A stretch of 64,000 nt of DNA from Lachnospiraceae bacterium C10. GTDB taxonomy: Bacteria; Bacillota; Clostridia; Lachnospirales; Lachnospiraceae. The stretch spans positions 51,597 through 115,596 of the forward strand of contig FMTN01000012.1 of NCBI GenBank assembly GCA_900100095.1, in the 5' to 3' direction. Numbering within the stretch: position 1 is the first letter of the stretch; each line of letters opens with the position of its first letter. This document shows positions 8,259 to 16,996 of the stretch, in pieces. The notes under the pieces are model-generated. The model worked only from the letters and a program-made list of their open reading frames with translations, was not told where the DNA came from and made no database searches. The position numbers and the translations under genes were made by a program.

Positions 8259-9113
8259 ATGGGATTGCAAAGGATTGGCTTTATAGGTGCCGGTAAGGTA
8301 GGACGTGCCCTTGGCATGTACCTGAGTGAACATGGCAGAACTGTAAACGGCTATTACAGCCGAAGCATTCATTCCGCGCAAAGTGCAGCAGCATGTATAG
8401 GCGCAACATATTACGAAAATCTTAAGGATATCGCAAATTGTAGCGATGTCCTTTTTTTGACGGTTCCGGACCGTGCCATTGGCCCGGTCTGGGATCAGCT
8501 CGTCTTATTGCAGGAGCGGCAGGAGATTTCCCTAAAGGGGAAGACGGTCCTGCACTGCAGTGGTTCGTTATCTTCGGACATCTTTTCGAATCTACAGGAG
8601 AGCGGAGCCAAAGGCTACTCTCTTCATCCGATTCTGGCAGTATCGGATCCTGACATTGCCAGAGAACAATTCCCGACATGCATTTTTACATTGGAAGGCG
8701 AAGCCGGTGAACACCGACAGGCACTGCTCGACGACCTTAGACAGGCAGGCCTTACGGTGGCACCGATTTCCAAAGAGAAAAAGGTTCGCTATCACGGTGC
8801 CTGTGTTATGGCAAGCAATCTGGTGAACGCACTTCTTGCGGCATCCCAGCAGATGCTTTCAGGCTGCGGTCTTGATGAGGAGCTGTGTAAAAGAGCTTTA
8901 ACGCCACTTTTCCTTGGAAATGCCAATGCTGCAGCGACCAGGGGACCGATGGAAAGTCTCACCGGCCCGATTCAAAGGGGCGATATGGTGACGGTGCAAA
9001 AGCATGTGGAGGAATTGTCAAAGAAAGAGGACGACGGGGATCTGCTTTGTATCTACAACGCGTTGTCACAATATTTGTTACATAAAAAAGGAGAAAAGGG
9101 TAATGAAAGATAA
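8259..9113 (+). CDS. panG: Rossmann/DUF2520 oxidoreductase, probable ketopantoate reductase PanG
   Basis: About 284 residues. It has an N-terminal NAD(P)-binding fold with [13 protein letters not shown] at the very start and a C-terminal DUF2520 helical domain (conserved [15 protein letters not shown] around residue 181). The family includes PanG, the ketopantoate reductase that replaces PanE in some bacteria. Its position directly before panB, panC and panD fits that role, and no panE is seen in the window. Start choice: GGAGG at 8252-8256 lies only two bases from ATG 8259 but eight from an in-frame TTG at 8265, so the TTG may be the true start. The reading further upstream runs through the leader. 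The 3' end overlaps panB by 11 bases. Confidence 0.8.
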   Translation: MGLQRIGFIGAGKVGRALGMYLSEHGRTVNGYYSRSIHSAQSAAACIGATYYENLKDIANCSDVLFLTVPDRAIGPVWDQLVLLQERQEISLKGKTVLHCSGSLSSDIFSNLQESGAKGYSLHPILAVSDPDIAREQFPTCIFTLEGEAGEHRQALLDDLRQAGLTVAPISKEKKVRYHGACVMASNLVNALLAASQQMLSGCGLDEELCKRALTPLFLGNANAAATRGPMESLTGPIQRGDMVTVQKHVEELSKKEDDGDLLCIYNALSQYLLHKKGEKGNER

Positions 9114-9969
9114 GAAGAGAACTGCTACGTTGCTTCAGAAGATGAAGGAGAATGGAGAGAAAATTTCCATGCTGACCTGCTATGACTACACAACAGCAAC
9201 CTTAGTGGAAGCAAGTGATGTGGATGCCATCCTGGTGGGAGATTCTCTGGGAATGACCATGCTTGGTTATGAGGATACACTTCCTGTTACGATGGAGGAT
9301 ATGATTCATCATACTGCAGCGGTTTCAAGAGGCCTGGATAAGACCTTCCTTGTGGCGGATATGCCGTTTATGTCCTACCACCTTTCTGACGAGCAGGCGG
9401 TGGAGAATGCAGGACGATTGATTAAGGAAGGCCATGCACAGGCTGTTAAGCTGGAGGGCGGTGCAAGATTTGCATCCCGTATCCGCGCCATCACCGATGC
9501 ACAGATTCCGGTTGTGGCACATATCGGTCTGACACCGCAGTCCATCCATGCATTTGGCGGATTCAAGGTACAGGGTAAGAATGAGGCGCGTGCCATTGAA
9601 ATTTTAGAGGATGCCAAGAAGGTGGAAGAGGCAGGAGCAATCCTTGTGACCTTAGAGTGTGTGCCGGAGAAGCTTGCAACCCTGATCTCTAAGGAGCTTC
9701 ATGTACCGACCATCGGAATCGGAGCAGGTGCCGGCTGCGACGGACAGGTGCTGGTATATCAGGATATGCTGGGAATGTTCGGAGGCATTGCACCGAAGTT
9801 TGCCAAGCATTTTGCCAATGTAGGAGATGTGATGAAGGATGCCTTTACCACATACTCAAAGGAAGTAAAAGAGGGAAGTTTTCCGGTGAGCGGAGAGCAC
9901 ACGTTTGCCATCACAGATGAGGTGATGGATGCTGTCATTGCACATACGAAGGGAGAAAACAATGATTAA
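9103..9969 (+). CDS. panB: 3-methyl-2-oxobutanoate hydroxymethyltransferase
   Basis: A 288-residue enzyme catalysing transfer of a hydroxymethyl group from methylenetetrahydrofolate to ketoisovalerate, giving ketopantoate, the first committed step of pantothenate synthesis. Characteristic stretches are [22 protein letters not shown], the DMPFMSY metal-site region, KLEGG, HIGLTPQ and [18 protein letters not shown] 9103 follows AAAAAGGAGAAAAGG. It overlaps panG by 11 bases and panC by 8, so the set is translationally coupled. Confidence 0.97.
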   Translation: MKDKKRTATLLQKMKENGEKISMLTCYDYTTATLVEASDVDAILVGDSLGMTMLGYEDTLPVTMEDMIHHTAAVSRGLDKTFLVADMPFMSYHLSDEQAVENAGRLIKEGHAQAVKLEGGARFASRIRAITDAQIPVVAHIGLTPQSIHAFGGFKVQGKNEARAIEILEDAKKVEEAGAILVTLECVPEKLATLISKELHVPTIGIGAGAGCDGQVLVYQDMLGMFGGIAPKFAKHFANVGDVMKDAFTTYSKEVKEGSFPVSGEHTFAITDEVMDAVIAHTKGENND

Positions 9970-10804
9970 GGCGACAACCGTAGAACAGGTTAAAAAGTAC
10001 GTACGCGAGTGTAAGAAAAAGGGAAAGAGCATCGGACTTGTACCGACCATGGGATTTTTGCATGAGGGTCATGCCAGCCTGATGAAGCGTGCAAGAAAAG
10101 AGAATGATATTGTCATTGTCTCTGACTTTGTCAATCCGACACAGTTCGGTCCGAACGAGGACTTAGAGGCTTATCCGAGAGATTTCGATGCGGACTGTAA
10201 GCTCTGTGAGTCAATCGGTGTGGACCTTATCTTCCATCCGACACCGGAAGAGATGTACGGAGAGAAGAACTTCTCCAAGGTTCATGTGGACAAGCTGACA
10301 GAGGGACTTTGCGGAGCGGTTCGCCCGGTACACTTCGATGGTGTCTGCACCGTCGTAACCAAGCTTTTTAATATCTCAAGAGCAGACCGCGCCTACTTTG
10401 GACAGAAGGATGCACAGCAGCTTGCGGTAGTCAGCCGGATGGTGAAGGATCTGAACTACAACATTGAGATCATCGGCTGCCCGATTATCCGTGAAGAGGA
10501 CGGTCTGGCAAAGAGCTCCCGCAACACCTATCTGGATGAGGAACAGCGTAAGGCGGCAGTCATCCTTCACAAGGCACTTTCCATGGCAGAGCAGAAGGCT
10601 CTGGATGGCGAGACGGATGCTGCACTTTTATGCAAAGAGATTGCAGAAGTGATTGAGCAGGAGCCGCTGGCGAAGATCGACTATGTGGAGGCTGTGGACT
10701 GGGATGAGCTTTCTCATACGGATGTGATCGACGGCAAGACACTGTTTGCCATTGCAGTCTACATCGGAAAAGTAAGACTGATCGATAATTTCATCATCGG
10801 CTGA
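9962..10804 (+). CDS. panC: Pantothenate synthetase
   Basis: A 280-residue ATP-dependent ligase joining pantoate and beta-alanine. Motifs are [15 protein letters not shown] (nucleotide-binding HxGH type), [41 protein letters not shown] and the KSSRNTYL signature. It overlaps panB by 8 bases and is followed after 70 bases by panD, which supplies its beta-alanine substrate. Confidence 0.97.
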   Translation: MIKATTVEQVKKYVRECKKKGKSIGLVPTMGFLHEGHASLMKRARKENDIVIVSDFVNPTQFGPNEDLEAYPRDFDADCKLCESIGVDLIFHPTPEEMYGEKNFSKVHVDKLTEGLCGAVRPVHFDGVCTVVTKLFNISRADRAYFGQKDAQQLAVVSRMVKDLNYNIEIIGCPIIREEDGLAKSSRNTYLDEEQRKAAVILHKALSMAEQKALDGETDAALLCKEIAEVIEQEPLAKIDYVEAVDWDELSHTDVIDGKTLFAIAVYIGKVRLIDNFIIG

Positions 10805-10874
10805 TCTGGCAGGCAGGAAGAGACGGGAAAAGAAAAAGGTTAAGTATAGAAGATTAAAATATAAGGAGAGATTC

Positions 10875-11264
10875 ATGGAAATTACCATGCTGAAAAGCAA
10901 GATTCACAGAGCAACAGTCACACAGGCGGCACTGGATTATGTAGGAAGTATCACAGTGGACGAGGATTTACTGGATGCGGCAGGCATCTGTGAGTACGAG
11001 CGGGTGGAGATTGCGGATGTAGAGAACGGAGAGCGTTTTGCAACCTACACCATCGCAGGAGAGAGAGGCAGCGGAATGATTTGCCTGAACGGAGCGGCAG
11101 CCCGCTGTGTCAGCATCGGCGATCATATCATTCTGATGGCTTACGCCAAGATGACACCGGAAGAGGCGAAGGAGAGCAAGCCACAGGTGGTATTTGTAGA
11201 TGATGCAAATCATGCCACAAGAATCACCACCTATGAGAAGCATGGCAGATTAGAGGATATGTAA
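10875..11264 (+). CDS. panD: Aspartate 1-decarboxylase (pyruvoyl type)
   Basis: A 129-residue proenzyme that makes beta-alanine from aspartate. Self-cleavage between Gly24 and Ser25 in DYVGSITVD generates the pyruvoyl group. Counting from ATG 10875 puts the cleavage at exactly the position known for the Escherichia coli enzyme, which supports this start over the internal ATG at 10887. A GGAGAG ribosome site lies upstream. It is the last gene of the pantothenate operon and is followed by a strong terminator. Confidence 0.96.
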   Translation: MEITMLKSKIHRATVTQAALDYVGSITVDEDLLDAAGICEYERVEIADVENGERFATYTIAGERGSGMICLNGAAARCVSIGDHIILMAYAKMTPEEAKESKPQVVFVDDANHATRITTYEKHGRLEDM

Positions 11265-11290
11265 GCATATCAAAGGATAGAATCAAGAAA

Positions 11291-11327
11291 GGGACCTGTG
11301 AAACGTTGTTTCACAGGTCCCTTTGCG
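11291..11327. terminator. Bidirectional intrinsic terminator
   Basis: A perfect 14-bp stem (11291-11304 with 11308-11321) closed by three bases lies between the convergent panD and serine acetyltransferase genes. A short T-rich stretch follows on the plus strand; on the minus strand the stem is followed by TTCTTGATTCT. Confidence 0.8.
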
Positions 11328-11337
11328 TAGACACTTT

Positions 11338-12366
11338 TTAGATGACATAGAACCAGGCATCGCCCTGATCCAGATCATCCTTTTCAATGATACGACCATC
11401 GGAGCCCTTCATGACAAGCTCCTGGTTCTTGATGGTGACACGGGTGTCAGCCGGAACGGACTTGGTGATGAAGGCGTTGGAACCGATGACAGAGCCTTCT
11501 CCGATTACGGTGTTACCGCCGAGAATGGAGGCACCGGAGTAGATGGTGACATTGTCTTCAATCGTCGGGTGACGCTTGACGCCGTGGAGAGCCTGACCCG
11601 CTGCGGTGGAAAGTGCTCCTAAAGTAACACCCTGGTAGACCTTGACATGATCTCCGATCTTGGTGGTGGAACCAACTACAACGCCGGTACCGTGATCGAT
11701 GAAGAAGTATTTGCCAATGGTGGCACCCGGATGGATGTCGATACCGGTAAGGCTGTGGGCGTACTCGGTCATCATACGCGGAATCAAAGGAACATTGAGA
11801 AGGAACAGCTCGTGGGCGATACGATTGATGGTGGTCGCCTTTAGTCCCGGATAGGACAGGATGATATCGTCCTTGTTAAAGGCAGCCGGATCTCCCTGAA
11901 AGGAAGCCTGCAGGTCTGTCTCTACATATTCCCGGATCTGCGGAATCCGGTTGCAGAAGGTGAGGGCAAGACAGTAGGCCTGTTCCTTGAATTTCGCTTC
12001 ATCTTCCGGAGATAGAAGCTGGTCGCTCATGCAGTCCGGAAGAATGGAGCAGACCGCGTTGTATTTTAAAACGATCTCGATCTGCTTGCTTAGGTTATAG
12101 AGGACATCTTCGATCAGAACCGTAAGGTTACCCTGAAGGTTGTAACTCTTATAGACCTGATCCCGGTAGTAACCCGGGAAGACCAGACGAAGAAGCTTTT
12201 TAACAATTAAAATAACAGCTTCCCGGTCCGGCTGATTGAAGACAGCCATTTTGTCAATGTCACGGCCTTTGCCGTAATCGGCCAGAAGGTCTTTGACCAG
12301 TTGATCCACTTCTTGATTTTCACGAACACCCATTTTTCCCTTTTCCTTTTCTTCTATGTCTGTCAT
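11338..12366 (-). CDS. cysE: Serine O-acetyltransferase
   Basis: A 342-residue hexapeptide-repeat acetyltransferase that converts serine and acetyl-CoA to O-acetylserine for cysteine synthesis. The N-terminal helical domain is followed by the left-handed beta helix with the CysE signature GIDIHPGATIGKYFFIDHGTGVVVG, then VKYQGVTLGA-like and KRHPTIEDNV stretches. It is of the longer, EpsC-like type. ATG 12366 lies 14 bases after the preceding regulator gene but has a poor ribosome site; an in-frame ATG at 12333 preceded by AAGGAAAAGGG is a plausible alternative. It sits in a two-gene minus-strand unit with an AraC regulator. Confidence 0.92.
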   Translation of the reverse strand: MTDIEEKEKGKMGVRENQEVDQLVKDLLADYGKGRDIDKMAVFNQPDREAVILIVKKLLRLVFPGYYRDQVYKSYNLQGNLTVLIEDVLYNLSKQIEIVLKYNAVCSILPDCMSDQLLSPEDEAKFKEQAYCLALTFCNRIPQIREYVETDLQASFQGDPAAFNKDDIILSYPGLKATTINRIAHELFLLNVPLIPRMMTEYAHSLTGIDIHPGATIGKYFFIDHGTGVVVGSTTKIGDHVKVYQGVTLGALSTAAGQALHGVKRHPTIEDNVTIYSGASILGGNTVIGEGSVIGSNAFITKSVPADTRVTIKNQELVMKGSDGRIIEKDDLDQGDAWFYVI

Positions 12367-12380
12367 GTGGCAGTAGCCTG

Positions 12381-13634
12381 TTATTTCTCACTCAGATTGC
12401 GGTATTCCAGTGGAGAATGCCCCGTCTCTTTTGTGAAAATGGTTGAGAAATAACTTCTGGAACAAAAGCCGAGCATATTGGAGATCTCGGAAATACTTGT
12501 ATGTGTTGTAGCCAGAAGAACCTTCGCACGTGCCACTTTCTCGGCGTTGACAAAACTGTTCACGGAGATGCCGGTCTCCTTCTTGAATTTACGTGTCAGG
12601 TAATAATCCGTATAACCCGTCAGATGTGCAAGATCCTGGATGGAAGGATTGTTGTAGATATTCATCCGGATGTAATCGATGCAGGTCTGAATGGTACGGG
12701 AAATCTTATCGTTGTTGTGATATTCCGCCAGTCTGTGATGGAATTCCTCGTAAGCGCGTCTTGCCCATTCCAGAAGATCCCAACCGGAAGCGGACTTCCA
12801 AATCTTATTGGAATAGAAATCACTGATGCTGTAGGAAATCGTAGGTGGCAGACCGCCTTCGGTAGAGGCACGGCTGCATAAAACGATGAAGTTGATGGCT
12901 GCATACTGGGCAGAGGTCATGCTTGCACCGTTGCTGAAGCGTGCGGTAGCTTCCAAAAGGGCAGTCTCAAGGAGGTTTCCGTAGCTTTTGTTGCCATCCC
13001 GAAGCTGCTTGAGAAGAAGTGCCTGGGTAGAGGAAAGACCGGTAAGGTTCAGAGACTTCTCATCCTCGGCAAGACTTTCCTGAAGCTGCTCGGCCGCCTG
13101 GGTGGAATTGATGGCATCCTCACTGAGGTGGCAGATCTCATCCGGATTGCACGGTCCGTTGTTCAGAACATACCAGGTGCTCTGCAGAAGGTGCTGAACC
13201 TCGGAAGGCGGAACGAAGGTGATAATGGAAAGGATGGTATTGTCCTTAACATTCTTACAGTCCGGAATCCGTCTTGCAATCTCTTCCTCCACGAGCTGTG
13301 TGTCTGTGGTAGGACTCTGGAAAGGTCCGAGGACCACATACAGGTCGTCCCTCTTGGTATCGCAGAAAGCAGGGAGGATGATCCAGTGCAGTCCGATGGA
13401 CTGGTGATAGACATAAGGTCTCTTGGACGATGCCACTGCCTCGATGATCTGATTGACATTACAGCTGGCGTGTAGCAGATCATAAATCATATAACAGGTA
13501 TCTTCGTCATATGAGAGTAAATTCATTTCAGAATCGCATAACCAAAAATTGATAGGCGTTAATGACTTTAAAAGTGCATGGCAGTAACTGAGCCTTTCGA
13601 CCTTCTGGTCTGTGAAATATTTATGGAGATTCAT
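12381..13634 (-). CDS. AraC-family transcriptional regulator
   Basis: A 417-residue regulator. The C-terminal 100 residues form the double helix-turn-helix of AraC/XylS proteins (IQDLAHLTGYTDYYLTRKFK and ISEISNMLGFCSRSYFSTIF). The N-terminal 300 residues are a probable signal-binding region; a hydrophobic core around residues 60-125 looks PAS/PocR-like, but I do not recognise a named domain. It precedes the serine acetyltransferase gene by 14 bases on the same strand, so it may report on sulfur or cysteine supply; that is inference from position. Confidence 0.88.
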   Translation of the reverse strand: MNLHKYFTDQKVERLSYCHALLKSLTPINFWLCDSEMNLLSYDEDTCYMIYDLLHASCNVNQIIEAVASSKRPYVYHQSIGLHWIILPAFCDTKRDDLYVVLGPFQSPTTDTQLVEEEIARRIPDCKNVKDNTILSIITFVPPSEVQHLLQSTWYVLNNGPCNPDEICHLSEDAINSTQAAEQLQESLAEDEKSLNLTGLSSTQALLLKQLRDGNKSYGNLLETALLEATARFSNGASMTSAQYAAINFIVLCSRASTEGGLPPTISYSISDFYSNKIWKSASGWDLLEWARRAYEEFHHRLAEYHNNDKISRTIQTCIDYIRMNIYNNPSIQDLAHLTGYTDYYLTRKFKKETGISVNSFVNAEKVARAKVLLATTHTSISEISNMLGFCSRSYFSTIFTKETGHSPLEYRNLSEK

Positions 13635-13683
13635 AATTGGTTCCTCGCGTTAAAAAATTGTAGAATTTTCTCAAATAATGTAA

Positions 13684-13702
13684 CAGAATATCCGACGTTC
13701 TG
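13684..13702. promoter_or_regulatory. Inverted repeat upstream of the AraC gene
   Basis: CAGAA-N9-TTCTG is centred about 60 bases upstream of the minus-strand AraC gene, inside a 239-base gap between divergent genes. It could be an operator for that regulator. Nothing else in the gap is clearly recognisable apart from a long AT-rich stretch before the plus-strand gene. Confidence 0.25.
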
Positions 13703-13873
13703 CAACTGTAACACTTTACCATAGCAAAGTAACAGGGGAGAATCGTTGCTTTGACATTCTGCTATTGTGCATTTATTATACTATAGAAACGAGAAAATAA
13801 ACATATTTCTACGTGAATTTTCAAGATTTTTACGAGAAAAAAACGATTTTTATAAAATGAAAGAGGAAAGCAC

Positions 13874-14767
13874 ATGCTGGTGATGTTCGGCGCGCTTTGG
13901 CAGGAGATGAAGCCGGTGGTCAAAGCACTTGAAATGAAAAAGACGAAAAAGGATACCCTCTGTCCGGTGTATGAGGACAAAGACGGCCGGATGCGGCTGA
14001 TTCTTACCGGGGTGGGATGCGAGGCAGCAGGCTTTGCAGCCGGATGGTACATTGGAACCTACGGTTATACGAAAGAGGATGTCTACCTTAATATAGGAAG
14101 CTGTGCCGGCGGGAAGGAAACTTCCGGCATCTATCGGATTCACGGAATTACGGATGAAGCAACGAAGGAGACCTATTATCCTGACTTAAGGGAAGTGGGA
14201 AGTCTTCCGACGGCAAGGGTCTACACCTGCTCTGGAATCATAGGGCAGGAGGAAGCAAGGGCATTATCTGAGGAGAATCCGGGAGAGAAGAGCCTTTTTG
14301 ATATGGAAGCTGCCGGCCTCTATCGAAGTCTTCGCAAGATCATAAGTCCGGACCGGATGATTTTTCTAAAGGTTGTGACAGACCATGGCAGGGAAGAAGG
14401 CGTAACGCAAAAGGAGATGGCGCGTTCTGTTATAGAAGGTATGGAAGCGTGTTCCGGGGAGCTTTCAGAAGAGATAAAGCGAATTTACGAACACTTTGTT
14501 AGCTCGGGCGGCAGCGAAACGGAAGGGGAGCAGGAAAATCCATCGGACATCTGTGATCCGGATGCATCTGAACTGGCAAAGGAATTTCAGGCTTCTGTCA
14601 CCATGGAATTGCAGCTGCAGCAGCTCCTTCGGTATGTCGTGGCAGCAGGTATGGAAACGAGGTTTTGGGAGGAAGTTTCCTCATATCGGCAGCAGGAGCT
14701 TCTGCCGGTGAACAGTCGCAGGGAAGGAAAGAAACTTTTGGAAACTTTAATGAAAAACATCGTGTAA
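13874..14767 (+). CDS. Nucleoside phosphorylase/nucleosidase-like protein
   Basis: A 297-residue protein whose first 200 residues resemble the PNP/MTAN fold: a start of the type MLVMFGALWQEMKPV, LTGVGCEAAGFA, NIGSCAG, FDMEAAGLY (the purine/ribose-binding DMEA motif near residue 144) and a VTDHGREE segment. The C-terminal 90 residues are acidic then helical and are not part of that fold. The substrate may be a nucleoside or methylthioadenosine-like compound. It stands alone between an AraC unit and the pilus operon, with GAGGAAAG as ribosome site. The catalytic assignment is moderately supported only. Confidence 0.65.
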   Translation: MLVMFGALWQEMKPVVKALEMKKTKKDTLCPVYEDKDGRMRLILTGVGCEAAGFAAGWYIGTYGYTKEDVYLNIGSCAGGKETSGIYRIHGITDEATKETYYPDLREVGSLPTARVYTCSGIIGQEEARALSEENPGEKSLFDMEAAGLYRSLRKIISPDRMIFLKVVTDHGREEGVTQKEMARSVIEGMEACSGELSEEIKRIYEHFVSSGGSETEGEQENPSDICDPDASELAKEFQASVTMELQLQQLLRYVVAAGMETRFWEEVSSYRQQELLPVNSRREGKKLLETLMKNIV

Positions 14768-14866
14768 GTTGCATGATAAAATGGGGGAGACCGGATAAAT
14801 TGTCTGGTAATTAAAAGCTTTTTAACTTGCAACGAAAACAACTCGAAACGCGAAAATTTAAAACGC

Positions 14867-14895
14867 TTGCATACTGCAAAATATAGGCATATACT
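14867..14895 (+). promoter_or_regulatory. Promoter of the type IV pilus leader
   Basis: TTGCAT (14867-14872), a 17-base spacer and TATACT (14890-14895) match the housekeeping consensus well. Predicted start of transcription is near 14902, giving a leader of about 330 bases before pilB. Confidence 0.7.
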
Positions 14896-14901
14896 TAACT
14901 T

Positions 14902-15038
14902 AAAGATAGGTGTGGGAGAAAGCCTGTCCAGGATGGGGTATGTAGCTATATATAGATTGTATATTTGGTGACATGAGTGCGTCATCATGATTTAGCGACC
15001 CATCAGGGGGCATCGTAACAATCATGATGGCGTTTTTT
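14902..15038 (+). promoter_or_regulatory. Structured leader ending in an intrinsic terminator
   Basis: From the predicted start the RNA runs about 80 bases of AU-rich sequence into a terminator. A 10-bp stem (CATCATGATT at 14983-14992 with AATCATGATG at 15020-15029) encloses a second bulged stem (CGACCC/GGG..TCG) and is followed by GCGTTTTTT. The upstream GACATGAGTGCGTCAT can pair with part of the 5' arm as an antiterminator. This is the arrangement of an attenuator or riboswitch before the pilus genes, or a stand-alone small RNA. I compared it with remembered c-di-GMP-I and -II consensus sequences and saw no match. Confidence 0.45.
14981..15038 (+). terminator. Intrinsic terminator upstream of pilB
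   Basis: A stem of ten perfect pairs with a 27-base structured loop, then six T residues. It lies about 195 bases before pilB and about 80 bases after the promoter, so readthrough would be needed for pilus expression from that promoter. Confidence 0.7.
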
Positions 15039-15066
15039 GCTTTTCTGCACCTATTTCTGCATTGCT

Positions 15067-15192
15067 TTATCTCAGTCGGATAAGACCCTCCGACTGAGAT
15101 AAACGCTCCGCGAGGATGCGCAGAGATTTGCATATGAAATATGTCAGCTATGCTGACGCAAATCTCGCGCCAAGTCTCGCGAGCGAGACTTG
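15067..15192 (+). repeat. Dispersed structured repeat, family 1, full copy
   Basis: This is a 126-base element of nested inverted repeats. P1 is a 14-bp perfect stem (TTTATCTCAGTCGG and its complement). P2 pairs GCGC-A-GAGATTTGC with GCAAATCTCGCGC. P3 is the inner hairpin GTCAGC/GCTGAC. P4 is CAAGTCTC/GAGACTTG. A second full copy is at 63688 and short copies are at 50874 and 54171. Arms differ between copies but keep pairing. Here it separates the leader terminator from pilB. Confidence 0.85.
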
Positions 15193-15232
15193 AATTATTA
15201 GTTATATCTGGAAAGGGGCTATGGAGTAGGAT

Positions 15233-16981
15233 ATGGCCAGAACGAAATTAAAGATCGGAGATTTACTTGTTCAGGCAGGTGTACTGACGGAAGATCAGTT
15301 GAAGAAAGCACTGGCATACTCCAAGGAACAATACGAGAAAGGAACCCCGAAGCGTCTGGGCGAATGCTTAAAGGAACTGCATTTTGCTTCCGACGTGGAA
15401 ATCGCAAAGGCTCTGGCCAAGCAGTTGAATCTGCAACTTGTGGATTTGCAGGGCTTTGTATTAAAAGATGAACTGCGTACTCTGGTAAAGGGCTCGATTC
15501 TTAGAACGAATACCGTTCTGCCGGTGGCCTTTGATCCGAAGGACCCTATGTCCGTCTATGTGGCGATGGCGGATCCTCTGGATTACAACGCCCTGGATGA
15601 TATCGAGATGCTCTTAAGCCCAAGGCGGGTTATCCCCTGTGTTGCCACGGCATCTGCCATTAACACGGTGCTGGATCATTACTTCGGGAACGAAGAGGCA
15701 CAGAAGGCGGCGGAGCGTTTTACCAAGGAGAACAAGGTTCGTCAGGAGGCTGTGCTTGCGGCACAGGCAGAGAATGAAAAGCAGCTGGGCAACGCGCCGA
15801 TCGTACAGCTTCTGAAGCAGATTTTAGAGGCGGCGGTACGAGACAAGGCTTCAGATGTTCATTTCGATGCCCTGGAGCGTCAGGTAAGGATCCGCTACCG
15901 TATCGACGGTGTGCTTCAGGACAAGAGTGCGTACGACATATCCCTTCTTCCGGCCTTCTCTACCCGTATCAAGATTCTAAGCGGACTTGATATTGCAGAG
16001 AAACGTAAGCCGCAGGATGGTCGTATGACCATCGAGGTGGAGGGAATTGAATATGATATCCGAGTAGCGATTCTTCCGACCTCCTTCGGTGAGAAGATCG
16101 TTATGCGAATCACAGTGGCAAATGCCCTGACTAAGGCGAAGAGTGAGTTGGGAATCCAGCCTTATGAGATGGCAAGGTTCAACCGAATCCTAAAGAGGCC
16201 GAACGGTATCATCCTGGTAACGGGACCAACCGGAAGCGGTAAGTCAACGACGTTATACACCGCTTTATCCGAATTGAACACACCGGAGGTTAATATTATG
16301 ACGGTTGAGGATCCGGTGGAGGCGAATGTACCGGGCATCAATCAGGTACAGGTCAATGTCAAAGCGGGTCTTACCTTTGCATCCGCCCTTCGTTCTTTCC
16401 TGCGACAGGATCCGGATATCATCATGGTAGGTGAGATTCGAGACAAGGAGACAGCGGAAATTGCAGTTCAGGCCTCCATCACCGGTCATCTGGTGGTCTC
16501 TACCGTACATACCAACAGTTCGGCAGCGACCATTACACGAATGGTGGACATGGGAGTTGAACCGTACCTTCTGGCGGATTCTCTGGTGGGAATCATCGCC
16601 CAGCGACTGGTGCGCCGGCTCTGTACCAACTGTAAGGAGGAACGCCTTGCTACAGACTTTGAGACAAGAGTTCTGGGACTGCCTCTGGATCAGCCGCATC
16701 CGAAGATCTGTGTGGCACATCCGGGTGGCTGTAATATGTGCCATGGTACAGGATATAAGGGTCGAATCGGTATCTACGAGATCATGGAGATGACAAGCAA
16801 TCTTCGAAATATCGTAGCAGCCGGCAAGACCACACAGGAACTGGAGGAGGCTGCCAAAGAAGAAGGACTTCGGACCCTTCGTCAGAATGCGGCACAGTTT
16901 GTTCTGCAGGGACTGACATCAGTAGAGGAAATGCTTAAGGTAACCGTTAACGAATCCGGTATTAATGAAACGGAAGAATAG
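15233..16981 (+). CDS. pilB: Type IV pilus assembly ATPase PilB
   Basis: A 582-residue hexameric ATPase powering pilus extension. The N-terminal MshEN/T2SSE_N region (residues about 1-150) precedes the ATPase core with Walker A GPTGSGKST near residue 328, the Asp and His boxes (TVEDPVE, STVHTNSS), Walker B (IIMVGEIRD) and a zinc-binding tetracysteine (CTNC near residue 464, CNMC near 503), which separates PilB/GspE from PilT. It is the first gene of the pilus operon; the ribosome site GGAG is five bases from ATG. pilT follows after 15 bases. Confidence 0.95.
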   Translation: MARTKLKIGDLLVQAGVLTEDQLKKALAYSKEQYEKGTPKRLGECLKELHFASDVEIAKALAKQLNLQLVDLQGFVLKDELRTLVKGSILRTNTVLPVAFDPKDPMSVYVAMADPLDYNALDDIEMLLSPRRVIPCVATASAINTVLDHYFGNEEAQKAAERFTKENKVRQEAVLAAQAENEKQLGNAPIVQLLKQILEAAVRDKASDVHFDALERQVRIRYRIDGVLQDKSAYDISLLPAFSTRIKILSGLDIAEKRKPQDGRMTIEVEGIEYDIRVAILPTSFGEKIVMRITVANALTKAKSELGIQPYEMARFNRILKRPNGIILVTGPTGSGKSTTLYTALSELNTPEVNIMTVEDPVEANVPGINQVQVNVKAGLTFASALRSFLRQDPDIIMVGEIRDKETAEIAVQASITGHLVVSTVHTNSSAATITRMVDMGVEPYLLADSLVGIIAQRLVRRLCTNCKEERLATDFETRVLGLPLDQPHPKICVAHPGGCNMCHGTGYKGRIGIYEIMEMTSNLRNIVAAGKTTQELEEAAKEEGLRTLRQNAAQFVLQGLTSVEEMLKVTVNESGINETEE

Positions 16982-16996
16982 AAATAGGATAAAGGT

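Noticed and set aside
14902..15038. c-di-GMP riboswitch before the pilus operon
   Set aside because: The expected conserved residues of class I (GCAAAG-type core and GNRA receptor) and class II were not found; kept as an unassigned leader.
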